Positions 6,824-13,761 are shown, counted from the first letter of the stretch. The stretch: DNA of 14,370 nucleotides from Candidatus Bipolaricaulota bacterium (GCA_015487455.1 WFPR01000017.1:1-14370); one strand, 5' to 3'. Made by a program: numbers and translations. The notes: a model not told the origin generated them from the sequence alone.

Positions 6824-7025
6824 CGCGCCATGAGACGACCTGTCCCCGCCGCCAGTCTTCTTCAGATTGGCGAAGCTGCTCCATCATGTCTGGGTCTTGT
6901 AGGATCTCGAACGTCGCCTCCCACTCGCTGAGCCGCTCCAGCAAGGGCTTAAGCTCTTGGAGGACGTCGTCCGAAAGCTGATCGACGAGGGCCTTGATTT
7001 CCTCCTTGATGCGCGTCATGGTCAT
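6804..7025 (-). CDS. Putative type II antitoxin partner
   Basis: Acidic, mostly helical 73-aa protein encoded immediately upstream of the RelE-like toxin and overlapping it by 20 bases. I recognise no named DNA-binding fold. The sequence is rich in Glu/Leu/Asp, with a predicted amphipathic helix (LVDQLSDDVLQELKPLLERLSEW, about 13-35). The C-terminal DWRRGQVVSWRDVRRD is of the kind seen at the toxin-wrapping end of many small antitoxins. The ATG overlaps the glycosyltransferase stop as ATGA (7022-7025), implying translational coupling. A second ATG two codons later is an equally possible start. The role is inferred from gene order and size, not from a diagnostic motif. Confidence 0.75.
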   Translation of the reverse strand: MTMTRIKEEIKALVDQLSDDVLQELKPLLERLSEWEATFEILQDPDMMEQLRQSEEDWRRGQVVSWRDVRRDV

Positions 7026-7681
7026 CCCATCCGGCTGAACAGCAGCTTGAGGACGTTGCCGTACATCCGGAGGCGCTCTTTAAGCCCCTGGGCGAGCCCT
7101 CGCTTCTCCTCCTTCATCACGTGGGTGACGCCCTCGAGCTCCACCCGCTCCTCGCGCCAGTCCTCCTTCACGGACAGCTTCATGAGCGCGGTCTCGATCC
7201 CGTACTCGAGGCGCTTCGAGACGTCGTAGCTCGCCCGCAGCCGCTCCCAGACCCGCCGCGAGAGCACCCGCTGGCCCGAGAGGTAGGGCGCGATCGTCTG
7301 GGCCAGGTCGGTGTTGAGCCGCCCGCTGCGGAACACCCCGATCACCATGTCGGCCCCCGTCTCGACGTACGCGCGCACGAGCGTTTCGACGTGCTCGGGG
7401 GTCAGCCCCACTAAATCCGCGTCCAGAAACAAGAAGACGTCGTTTCGGGCCTCGCGCACGCCCCGGTCGAGGGCCGCCGCCTTGCCCACGTTCTTGTGCA
7501 GGCGGACCACCTTGACGGGGAACCGCCTCGCGACCTCGGCGGTCGCGTCCGTGGAGCCGTCGTCCACCACGATGACCTCGTCCACGCACGCGGCGCGCGT
7601 GAGGGGCTCCAACACGGCGGCGATGCGCTCGGCCTCGTTGTAGGCGGGGACGATCGCCGACACCTTCGCGTTCGCGTCCAT
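7022..7681 (-). CDS. Family 2 glycosyltransferase
   Basis: GT-A fold transferase of 219 aa, using an NDP-sugar donor. The Rossmann-like start VSAIVPAYNEAERI (7-20) is followed by EVIVVDDGSTD (35-45) with the nucleotide-binding Asp pair, and LHKNVGKAAALDRG (61-74). The DAD metal-binding motif is at 87-89. The C-terminal part has SGQRVLSRRVWERL and a GIETALMKL segment, then GVTHVMKEEKRG. This layout fits the soluble GT2 branch that includes glucosyl-3-phosphoglycerate synthase-like proteins. No membrane segments are seen, unlike many dolichol-phosphate-type GT2 enzymes. Acceptor and product are unknown. It is the first gene of the operon leading into the toxin-antitoxin pair and glyA. The start has no clear Shine-Dalgarno but gives the expected GT2 beginning. 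Confidence 0.88.
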   Translation of the reverse strand: MDANAKVSAIVPAYNEAERIAAVLEPLTRAACVDEVIVVDDGSTDATAEVARRFPVKVVRLHKNVGKAAALDRGVREARNDVFLFLDADLVGLTPEHVETLVRAYVETGADMVIGVFRSGRLNTDLAQTIAPYLSGQRVLSRRVWERLRASYDVSKRLEYGIETALMKLSVKEDWREERVELEGVTHVMKEEKRGLAQGLKERLRMYGNVLKLLFSRMG

Positions 7682-7726
7682 CCGCGGTTCGTCGTCGTGG
7701 TCCGTGGGGATCGAGCCCGCGAGGGC

Positions 7727-7756
7727 ATCTTACTCGACGGGCTTTTCCGGCGTCAA
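7727..7756 (-). promoter_or_regulatory. Candidate promoter of glycosyltransferase-TA-glyA operon
   Basis: On the minus strand TTGACG (7751-7756) and TAAGAT (7727-7732) are separated by 18 bases, in the 116-base gap between ispG and the glycosyltransferase. The -35 has 5 of 6 and the -10 has 4 of 6 consensus bases. The rest of the gap has no clear terminator for ispG. Confidence 0.6.
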
Positions 7757-7797
7757 GGGGCGATTCCCGTACCCGTAAGGGCCTGGTGCCCGGTGGA

Positions 7798-8919
7798 TCA
7801 GCGCCCGCTTGCCGGGGCGGCCGAGCTCGCGCGCGAGGCCTCCTCGCGGTCGAGCTCGCGGACCAGCTCGACGAGCGCGTCGACGGCCTCCGCCTCGGGG
7901 ACGCGCTTGACGAGCCGCCCCCGCTTGTAGAGGGCGACCTCCTTGGAGTAGCCGACCAGCCCGACGTCGGCGTGGGCCGCCTCGCCCAGCCCGTTCACCA
8001 CGCAGCCGATCAGCGCGACCTTCAGCGGCGTCTCGACGCCGAGCGCCTGGAGGCGCTCCTGGGCCTCCCGCACGAGGCGCTCCAGATCGATGCCGATGCG
8101 CCCGCAGGTCGGACAGGCGCTGAGCTGCACCCCGCGCCACCTCAGCCCGAGCGCGCCCAAAATGTCGTACGCGACGCGCACCTCGCGCACCGGATCGCCC
8201 GTGAGCGAGACCCGCAGCGTGTCCCCGATCCCCTCCTCCAGCAGGGTGCCGATGCCGATCGCGCTCTTGACGATCGCGGCCTCCCCCGGCCCCGCCTCCG
8301 TGACCCCCAGGTGGAACGGGTAATCCACGTGCTTGGCCATCAGGCGATAGGCCTCGATCATCACCCGCACGTCCGTGCTCTTGAGCGAGATGACGGTGTT
8401 GCGGAAGTTGAGCGACTCCAGAATGTCGAGCTCGCGGAGCGCCGCCTCGACCATCGCCTCGGGCGAGGGGCCCTCGTGCTTGACCAGCAGGTCCTTGGGC
8501 AGCGAGCCGGAGTTGACCCCGACGCGGATGGGCACCCCCGCGTCCTGGGCCGCCCGGACGACCGCCTTGACCTTCTCAGGCTTGGTGATGTTGCCCGGGT
8601 TCAAGCGGACCTTGTCGACGCCCTGCTTGATGGCCTCGAGGGCCAGGCGGTGGTCGAAGTGGATGTCCGCCACGAGGGGGATCGAGATGCGCCGCTTGAT
8701 CTCGCCGAGCGCGCGGGCCGCGTCCAGGTTGAGCACGGCCACCCGGACGAGCTCGCAGCCCGCCTCCTCCAAGCGCCGGATCTGGGCGACGGTGGCCTCC
8801 ACGTCGCGCGTGTCCGTGGTGGTCATCGACTGCACCACGACGGGGTGCCCGCCCCCGATGGGCACGTCCCGCACCCAGACCGTGCGCGTCCGACGTCGTT
8901 GAATCTCACGAAGCTTCAT
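7798..8919 (-). CDS. ispG: 4-hydroxy-3-methylbut-2-enyl diphosphate synthase
   Basis: 4Fe-4S enzyme of the MEP isoprenoid pathway, converting MEcPP to HMBPP. At 373 aa it is the short bacterial form (TIM barrel plus Fe-S domain) without the plant-type middle domain. Barrel motifs include VVQSMTTTDTRD (28-39), LVADIHFDHRLAL (82-94), KVRLNPGNI (103-111) and RVGVNSGSL (132-140). Fe-S ligands are C269 and C272 (ACPTCGR), C306 (GCVVNG) and E313. The nearly invariant NGPGEA reads NGLGEA here, with L311 (codon 7987-7989) next to the ligand Glu. The C-terminus ends in a low-complexity Ala/Ser tail. It lies 55 bases downstream of the CBS gene, and the gap is a hexamer tract that supplies purine-rich GGAGG upstream of the ATG. 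Probably the last gene of the miaB operon. Confidence 0.96.
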   Translation of the reverse strand: MKLREIQRRRTRTVWVRDVPIGGGHPVVVQSMTTTDTRDVEATVAQIRRLEEAGCELVRVAVLNLDAARALGEIKRRISIPLVADIHFDHRLALEAIKQGVDKVRLNPGNITKPEKVKAVVRAAQDAGVPIRVGVNSGSLPKDLLVKHEGPSPEAMVEAALRELDILESLNFRNTVISLKSTDVRVMIEAYRLMAKHVDYPFHLGVTEAGPGEAAIVKSAIGIGTLLEEGIGDTLRVSLTGDPVREVRVAYDILGALGLRWRGVQLSACPTCGRIGIDLERLVREAQERLQALGVETPLKVALIGCVVNGLGEAAHADVGLVGYSKEVALYKRGRLVKRVPEAEAVDALVELVRELDREEASRASSAAPASGR

Positions 8920-8920
8920 C

Positions 8921-8968
8921 GCGTCCGCCTCCGCCTCTGCCTCTGTCTCCGTCTCGGGTTCGCATTCG
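8921..8968 (-). repeat. Hexanucleotide tract forming the ispG leader
   Basis: Eight degenerate 6-base units fill almost the whole CBS-ispG gap. On the plus strand they read GCGTCC, GCCTCC, GCCTCT twice, GTCTCC, GTCTCG, GGTTCG and CATTCG. On the minus strand the tract is purine-rich and places GGAGG about 9-13 bases before the ispG ATG, so the repeat itself seems to act as the ribosome binding site. Confidence 0.82.
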
Positions 8969-8974
8969 CAGCGT

Positions 8975-9412
8975 TCAGAGCAGGCCCTTCAGGAGGTCGA
9001 TGCGCCGGATCAGCCCCACGAGGGCGCCGTCCCGATCGACGACGGGGACGGCCTCGAGCCCCTGGCGGACCATGAGCTCGGCCGCGTAGGCGTCCTCCTC
9101 GTCGTCCCGCACCCGTGCGACCTCGCGGACCATGCAGTCGCGCACGGGGACCTCGGCCAGCTCGCGGAGCCGCTCCTCAAGGGACCAGCCCTCCGGCCAG
9201 GGGGGCGCGCCCGAGGCGACGAGCTCGAGCCCTCGGGGCAGGATCGCCTCGAGCACGTCCCTCTCAGAGACGAACCCCACCACCCGGCCCTCGGCGTCCA
9301 CCACCGGGAGCCCCGAGAACCCGCCCTCCCAGAGCGCGCGAACGAGCTCCCGCAGGGGCGTCTCCTCGCGCACCCGGGGGAACTCGCGGGTCATCCGCTG
9401 CGCGACCTTCAT
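8975..9412 (-). CDS. Two-CBS-domain protein
   Basis: A 145-aa protein consisting of two CBS domains and little else. CBS1 spans about 3-56 (MTREFPRVREETPLRELV, GLPVVDAEGRVVGFVSERDV). CBS2 spans about 90-143 (VRDCMVREVARVRDDEEDAY, AVPVVDRDGALVGLIRRIDLL). An intervening segment of about 30 residues has no known signature. CBS pairs usually bind adenine nucleotides and act as sensors for an attached or partner protein. With no enzyme domain here, the partner is unknown. The start chosen is ATG 9412, which overlaps the miaB stop as ATGA; the frame stays open further upstream inside miaB, but that extension is just miaB in another frame. The coupling suggests a constant ratio with MiaB, but a functional link is unproven. 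Confidence 0.88.
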   Translation of the reverse strand: MKVAQRMTREFPRVREETPLRELVRALWEGGFSGLPVVDAEGRVVGFVSERDVLEAILPRGLELVASGAPPWPEGWSLEERLRELAEVPVRDCMVREVARVRDDEEDAYAAELMVRQGLEAVPVVDRDGALVGLIRRIDLLKGLL

Positions 9413-10788
9413 GCGGGCGTGGGTGTGGGCGCGGGCGTGGGCGTGGGGGCCTCGACGACGGCACCGAAGAGCCCGGCCACGCTCGCCTCCTCCACCCTCA
9501 CCTTCACAAATTCGCCGACCCACTCGGGCCGACCGGGGAAGATCGTCGTGATCTTGTTGCGGGTCTTGCCCAGGTAGCGCCCGGAGCCGGGCTTGGCCTC
9601 GCCCTCGACGAGCACCTCGACCGTCCGCCCGACGTACTTCCGGTTCTCCTCGGCCGTGATCCGCTTTTGAAGTTGCAGCAGGTGCTCGAGGCGCCGCTGC
9701 TTCTCCTCCGGCGGGACGGCGTCGGGCCACTTGTAGTAGCTGACGGTCTTCGGCCGGGGCGAGTACTTGAAGATGTACGCCCCGCCGAAGCGCGCCCTCT
9801 TCACCAGATCGACGGTCTCCTCGAAGTCCCGCTCGGTCTCCGTGGGGAAGCCCACGATGATGTCCGTGGTGATGTTCACATCGGGGACGCGCTTCTTCAG
9901 CTCGTGGACCAGCTCCAGAAATTGCTCCTTGGTGTAGCCGCGGCGCATGTCCCTCAGCACCTTGTCGCTCCCCGACTGCACCGCCATGTGGACGTGCTCG
10001 CAGATGTTGTTGTCTTCGGCCAGCACCTCAATAACGTCGGGCGTGATGTCCTTGGGGTGCGAACTCGTGAAGCGAATGCGGGGGATCTCGATGCGGGTGA
10101 GCGCCCTCAGCAAGTTGGCGAAGGTGATGTCGGGGTCGTCGAGGTCCCGCCCGTAGGAGTCGACGTTCTGGCCCAGGAGCTGGACCTCCTTGTAGCCCTG
10201 GGCGGCCAGCTCGCTGACCTCTCGGATGACGTCGCCGGGGAGGCGGCTCCTAAGGAGCCCCGTCGTGTACGGCACGATGCAGAAGGTGCAGAAGTTCGAG
10301 CAGCCCTCCGTGATCGTGACCTTGGCCTGGAAGCGGCTCTGGCGCACGAAGGGCAGGTCCTCGATGCGGTCGGGGATCTTCGAGATGGCCATCACCGGCT
10401 CGTCGCGGCGACGGCCGTCCTGTCGCCGCGCCTCCAGCTCCTCGAGCAGGCGGGGGATGTCCGAGATGTTCGAGCTGCCGAAGACGAAGTCGACGGCGGG
10501 GCTGCGCTCGAAGATCTTCTTGCCCAGGGCCTGGGCGACGCAGCCGCCGACGCCTAAGAGCAAATGAGGCTTCCTCTCCTTGAGCCGACGGACCATCCCC
10601 GCCTCGGAGAAGATCTTCTCCTCGGGCTTCTCCCGCACCATGCAGGTGTTGAAGATGATGAGGTCCGCCTCCTCGGGGCGGTCCACCAGCTCGTAGCCGT
10701 GCTGAGCGAGGAGCCCCGCGATCCCCTCGCTCTTGTGCTCGTTCATCTGGCAGCCCCAGGTCTTGATGTAGAGCTTCTTCCGTTCCAT
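9409..10788 (-). CDS. miaB: tRNA-2-methylthio-N6-dimethylallyladenosine synthase
   Basis: Radical-SAM methylthiotransferase that adds the 2-methylthio group to i6A37 in tRNAs reading UNN codons. At 459 aa it shows all three parts. The N-terminal UPF0004 domain has Fe-S ligands C13 (TWGCQMN), C49 (NTCMVREKPEEK) and C83 (GGCVAQ). The radical-SAM domain has C163, C167 and C170 (EGCSNFCTFC), then LLGQNVDSYG, FTSSHP and DIIVGFPTET. The C-terminal TRAM domain spans about 378-440. NTC-x-VREK-x-EEK favours MiaB over MtaB or RimO. The usual PYTRGRExSR reads PYTTGLLRSR (T176). The final APTPTPAPTPTPA tail comes from a hexamer tract and lies beyond TRAM. The ATG at 10788 follows a promoter at 10821-10849 with a leader of about 26 nt. 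The stop is coupled to the CBS gene by ATGA. Confidence 0.96.
   Translation of the reverse strand: MERKKLYIKTWGCQMNEHKSEGIAGLLAQHGYELVDRPEEADLIIFNTCMVREKPEEKIFSEAGMVRRLKERKPHLLLGVGGCVAQALGKKIFERSPAVDFVFGSSNISDIPRLLEELEARRQDGRRRDEPVMAISKIPDRIEDLPFVRQSRFQAKVTITEGCSNFCTFCIVPYTTGLLRSRLPGDVIREVSELAAQGYKEVQLLGQNVDSYGRDLDDPDITFANLLRALTRIEIPRIRFTSSHPKDITPDVIEVLAEDNNICEHVHMAVQSGSDKVLRDMRRGYTKEQFLELVHELKKRVPDVNITTDIIVGFPTETERDFEETVDLVKRARFGGAYIFKYSPRPKTVSYYKWPDAVPPEEKQRRLEHLLQLQKRITAEENRKYVGRTVEVLVEGEAKPGSGRYLGKTRNKITTIFPGRPEWVGEFVKVRVEEASVAGLFGAVVEAPTPTPAPTPTPA
9415..9450 (-). repeat. Hexanucleotide tract encoding MiaB C-terminal tail
   Basis: Six consecutive 6-base units on the plus strand: GGGCGT, GGGTGT, GGGCGC, GGGCGT twice, and GGGGGC. 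In the miaB frame they give alternating Pro with Thr or Ala, ending one residue before the stop. The tract lies directly upstream of the CBS gene start, overlapping the region where its ribosome binding site would be. Confidence 0.85.
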
Positions 10789-10820
10789 AGCCGGATCGCG
10801 CGCCTTTCGGGCCTCGAATG

Positions 10821-10849
10821 AGCATACCAGGGGGGCGGAGGGCTGTCAA
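10821..10849 (-). promoter_or_regulatory. Promoter of miaB operon
   Basis: On the minus strand a perfect TTGACA (10844-10849), a 17-base spacer and TATGCT (10821-10826) preceded by TGG, an extended -10. It points away from the plus-strand promoter at 10869-10898; the two -35 boxes are 19 bases apart. The predicted start lies near 10814. Confidence 0.75.
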
Positions 10850-10868
10850 CCGCGAAGCGAGGGGCGCG

Positions 10869-10898
10869 TTGACCGGGCGCGCGCCCGCGGGCTAGAAT
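10869..10898 (+). promoter_or_regulatory. Promoter of acyl-CoA dehydrogenase operon
   Basis: TTGACC (10869-10874), an 18-base spacer and TAGAAT (10893-10898), in a divergent arrangement with the miaB promoter. The predicted start lies near 10905, leaving about 55 nt of leader ahead of the ATG at 10960, which has GAGGAGGG at 10948-10955. Confidence 0.72.
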
Positions 10899-10959
10899 GG
10901 GCCCGACGCTCGCCGTCAGTCAGCCAGAGCCATCAGAGACAGGGAGCGAGGAGGGCCCC

Positions 10960-12108
10960 ATGGACTTCGAGCTGAGCGAGGAGCACAAGCTCTTGCGCAA
11001 GACCGTCCGCAAGTTCGCCGAGGAGACGATCCGTCCCGTCGCGGAGAAGTACGACGAGGAGGCCAAGTACCCCTACGAGATCGTCGAGGAGGCCAAGAAG
11101 CTGGGGTTGATCGCCCCGGCGATCCCGGAGAAGTACGGCGGCGCCGGGATGGACTTTTTGGCTCAAGCGATCGTCATCGAGGAGCTGTTCCGGGGCGACC
11201 CGGGGATCGGGCTGGCCATCAGCGCCCGGATCTTCGGGAGCGACATGCTCTTGGAGTTCGGGACCGAGGAGCAGAAGCAGAAGTATCTGGTCCCCGTGGC
11301 CAAGGGCGACAAGGTGATGGGCGCGGCGATCACGGAGCCCGAGGCCGGCTCCGACGTGGCCGGGATGAAGACCCGCGCCGAGCGCCAGGGCGATTATTAC
11401 GTCCTGAACGGCACCAAGACCTTCATCACCAACGGAACGATTGCGGACTTCTTGATCGTGTTCGCCCGCACGAACTTCAACCCCCCGGAGCGGCACATGG
11501 GGATCACGGCCTTCATCGTCGAGACGGACCGGGAGGGCTTCATCGCCGAGCCGATCAAGAAGAAGATGGGCATCCGCGCCTCCGACCTGGCCGAGATCAC
11601 CCTCAAAGACGTGAAGGTCCCGGCGGAGAACGTCGTCGGCCAGGAGGGGATGGCCTTCTATCATCTCATGCAGTTCTTCGCGCGGGGGCGGGTGGCGGTG
11701 GCCGCCCAGGCCGTCGGCATTGCCCAAGGGGCCTTCGACGAGGCGTTCAAGTACGCCCAGGAGCGCCAGCAGTTCGGGCGCCCCATCGCCGACTTCCAAG
11801 CGATTCAGTTCAAGCTGGCCGACATGGCCACCGCGATCGAGGCGGCCCGCCTGCTGACGTACAAGGCCGCTTGGCTCATCTCCCAGGGCGGGAACCCCGC
11901 CAAGGAGGCGTCGATGGCCAAGCTCTACGCCTCTAAAGTCGCAAGAGAGGTGGCCAACGAGGCGCTCCAGATCCACGGCGGCTACGGCTTCATCAAGGAA
12001 TATCCCGTCGAGCGCTTCTACAGAGACGCCAAGATCACGGAGCTGTACGAGGGCACGAGCGAGATCCAGCGCCTCATCATCGCGCGGGCGCTCCTGGGGA
12101 AGATTTAA
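10960..12108 (+). CDS. Acyl-CoA dehydrogenase
   Basis: FAD enzyme that introduces the alpha-beta double bond into acyl-CoA, passing electrons to ETF. At 382 aa from ATG 10960 it has the canonical family length. The start is fixed by the Shine-Dalgarno at 10948-10955 and the typical beginning MDFELSEEHKLLRKTVRKFA; an upstream in-frame ATG at 10897 overlaps the promoter -10. The N-terminal helical domain is about 1-115. The middle domain has AITEPEAGSD (123-132) and LNGTKTFITNG (149-159). The C-terminal domain has QRQQFGRPI-like ERQQFGRPI (268-276) and LQIHGGYGF (336-344). The catalytic base is E364 in ELYEGTSEIQ, as in short-chain, butyryl and branched-chain enzymes. Substrate length cannot be read. 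No other beta-oxidation gene or ETF lies in the window. It precedes pyrG by 36-42 bases. Confidence 0.95.
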   Translation: MDFELSEEHKLLRKTVRKFAEETIRPVAEKYDEEAKYPYEIVEEAKKLGLIAPAIPEKYGGAGMDFLAQAIVIEELFRGDPGIGLAISARIFGSDMLLEFGTEEQKQKYLVPVAKGDKVMGAAITEPEAGSDVAGMKTRAERQGDYYVLNGTKTFITNGTIADFLIVFARTNFNPPERHMGITAFIVETDREGFIAEPIKKKMGIRASDLAEITLKDVKVPAENVVGQEGMAFYHLMQFFARGRVAVAAQAVGIAQGAFDEAFKYAQERQQFGRPIADFQAIQFKLADMATAIEAARLLTYKAAWLISQGGNPAKEASMAKLYASKVAREVANEALQIHGGYGFIKEYPVERFYRDAKITELYEGTSEIQRLIIARALLGKI

Positions 12109-12150
12109 AGCGCTCCCCTTTCGCTTTCGTTTTTGGCGTCGGCCATGGCC

Positions 12151-13761
12151 ATGACGCAGACGAAGTACGTGTTCATTACGGGTGGGGTGCTGTCGGGCTT
12201 GGGCAAGGGCATCACCACCGCGTCCATCGGGCTCCTGCTCAAGAGCCGCGGCCTCCGCGTCACCGCCATCAAGATCGACCCCTATCTGAACTGCGACGCC
12301 GGGACGATGAACCCCTACCAGCACGGCGAGGTGTTCGTCCTGGACGACGGGACGGAAGTCGACATGGACCTCGGCAGCTACGAGCGCTTCCTGGACGTCA
12401 GCCTGACGGGCGACCACAACATCACCACGGGCAAGGTCTACAGGGCCGTCATCGAGAAGGAGCGCCGCGGCGAGTACTTGGGGCAAACCGTCCAGATCAT
12501 CCCGCACGTCACGGACGAGATCAAGGCGGCCATCAAGCGGGTCGCGGAGCGCGAGGGCGTCGACGTGGCGCTGGTCGAGCTGGGCGGCACCGTCGGCGAC
12601 ATCGAGAGCATGCCCTTCCTCGAGGCTATAAGACAGATGCACCAGGAGCTGGGGCACTCGAACGTCGCGTTCGTGCACACGACGCTGGTGCCGGTGCTCG
12701 GGGCCGTCGGCGAGCAGAAGACCAAGCCGACGCAGCACTCCGTGAAGGAGCTGCGGGCGCTGGGCATCCAGCCCGACGTGATCGTGGGGCGCTGCGAGGA
12801 GCCGCTGAAGCCCGAGATCAAGCGCAAGATCGCGCTCTTCTGCGACGTGCCCCCCGAGGCCGTGATCAGCGACCCCGACGTCCCCTTCGTCTACGAGGTG
12901 CCCCTGGTCTTCGAGGAGCAGGGCCTGACGGACTACCTGCTGGGGCGCCTGGGCCTCCGGCCCCGGGCTCAGGATCTGACCGAGTGGAAGGCGTTCCTGG
13001 GGGCGCTCAAGGGCGCGGAGCGGACCGTGAGGGTCGCGCTCGTCGGCAAGTACACGGCCCTGAAGGACAGCTACGTGAGCTACGTCGAGGCGCTGACCCA
13101 CGCCGGGGCGCGCCACCGCGCCCGGGTTGAGATCCAATGGATCGAGGCCGACGAGTTCCACGAGGGGCGGCTGGAGGACGTCGACGGGCTGATCGTGCCC
13201 GTCGGGTTCGGGCACCGGGGGGCCGAGGGGAAGATCCGGGCCATCCGCTGCGCCCGGGAGCGCAAGCTGCCGTTCCTGGGCATCTGCTACGGCTTCCAGC
13301 TCGCGGTGATCGAGTTCGCTCGGCACGTGATGGGCCTCGAGGGCGCGAACAGCACGGAGTTCGACCCGACCCCGCCGCACCCCGTGATCGACCTGCTGCC
13401 CGAGCAGAAGGGCATTCGAGAGCTGGGGGCGACGATGCGGCTCGGCGCCCAGCCCGTGATCGTCCGGGAGGGCACGCTGGCCCACGCGCTCTACGGGACC
13501 ACAAGGGTCGAGGAGCGCCACCGCCACCGCTACGAGGTGAACCCCGACTACGTCGAATCGATCGAGTCAGCGGGGCTGATCTTCAGCGGGCGCTCCCCCG
13601 ACGGGCGGCTCATGGAGATCGCGGAGCTGCCCCAGCGCGAGCACCCCTTCTTCATCGCCTCGCAGTTCCACCCCGAGTTCAAGTCCCGCCCCTTGAGCCC
13701 CCGGCCCCTGTTTTTGGGGCTGATCGAGGCATGCCTCGCCCGCTCGTGTCAGCGAGCCTGA
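12151..13761 (+). CDS. pyrG: CTP synthase
   Basis: Makes CTP from UTP, ATP and glutamine, the last step of pyrimidine nucleotide synthesis. It has 536 aa. The synthetase domain (about 1-270) has P-loop SGLGKG (15-20), KIDPYLNCDAGTMNP (41-55), HGEVFVLDDG and EVDMDLGSYERF. The class I glutaminase domain (about 290-530) has Cys C379 (LGICYGFQ), and H507 and E509 (QFHPEF). The loop usually VPGGFG is VPVGFG (V351, codon 13201-13203), beside the oxyanion hole. Opening GGVLSGLGKG differs from the common bacterial VVSSLGKG and is closer to some archaeal and eukaryotic enzymes. ATG 12151 (MTQTKYVFITGG) matches the family best. ATG 12145 or TTG 12133 are possible, and none has a clear Shine-Dalgarno. 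The 3' end overlaps lptC by 31 bases. Confidence 0.97.
   Translation: MTQTKYVFITGGVLSGLGKGITTASIGLLLKSRGLRVTAIKIDPYLNCDAGTMNPYQHGEVFVLDDGTEVDMDLGSYERFLDVSLTGDHNITTGKVYRAVIEKERRGEYLGQTVQIIPHVTDEIKAAIKRVAEREGVDVALVELGGTVGDIESMPFLEAIRQMHQELGHSNVAFVHTTLVPVLGAVGEQKTKPTQHSVKELRALGIQPDVIVGRCEEPLKPEIKRKIALFCDVPPEAVISDPDVPFVYEVPLVFEEQGLTDYLLGRLGLRPRAQDLTEWKAFLGALKGAERTVRVALVGKYTALKDSYVSYVEALTHAGARHRARVEIQWIEADEFHEGRLEDVDGLIVPVGFGHRGAEGKIRAIRCARERKLPFLGICYGFQLAVIEFARHVMGLEGANSTEFDPTPPHPVIDLLPEQKGIRELGATMRLGAQPVIVREGTLAHALYGTTRVEERHRHRYEVNPDYVESIESAGLIFSGRSPDGRLMEIAELPQREHPFFIASQFHPEFKSRPLSPRPLFLGLIEACLARSCQRA

Noticed and set aside
7682..7797. Intrinsic terminator after ispG (GGGC/GCCC stem near 7780)
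   Set aside because: The stem is short and no T-run follows on the minus strand; the gap is better explained by the promoter.
9413..9730. Upstream extension of the CBS protein frame to 9730
   Set aside because: The extra residues lie inside miaB in another frame and are compositionally odd; ATG 9412 with ATGA coupling and a canonical CBS start is better.
10897..10959. Upstream ATG extension of acyl-CoA dehydrogenase
   Set aside because: The ATG overlaps the promoter -10 box, while ATG 10960 has a strong Shine-Dalgarno and the family N-terminus.
12109..12150. Terminator or promoter between acyl-CoA dehydrogenase and pyrG
   Set aside because: A T5 run is present but no stem precedes it and no -35/-10 pair is seen; cotranscription is more likely.
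10933..13527. Very long minus-strand open frame (864 codons) across acyl-CoA dehydrogenase and pyrG
   Set aside because: It is the antisense of two unmistakable genes and has no family motif. Long antisense frames are expected at this G+C content.
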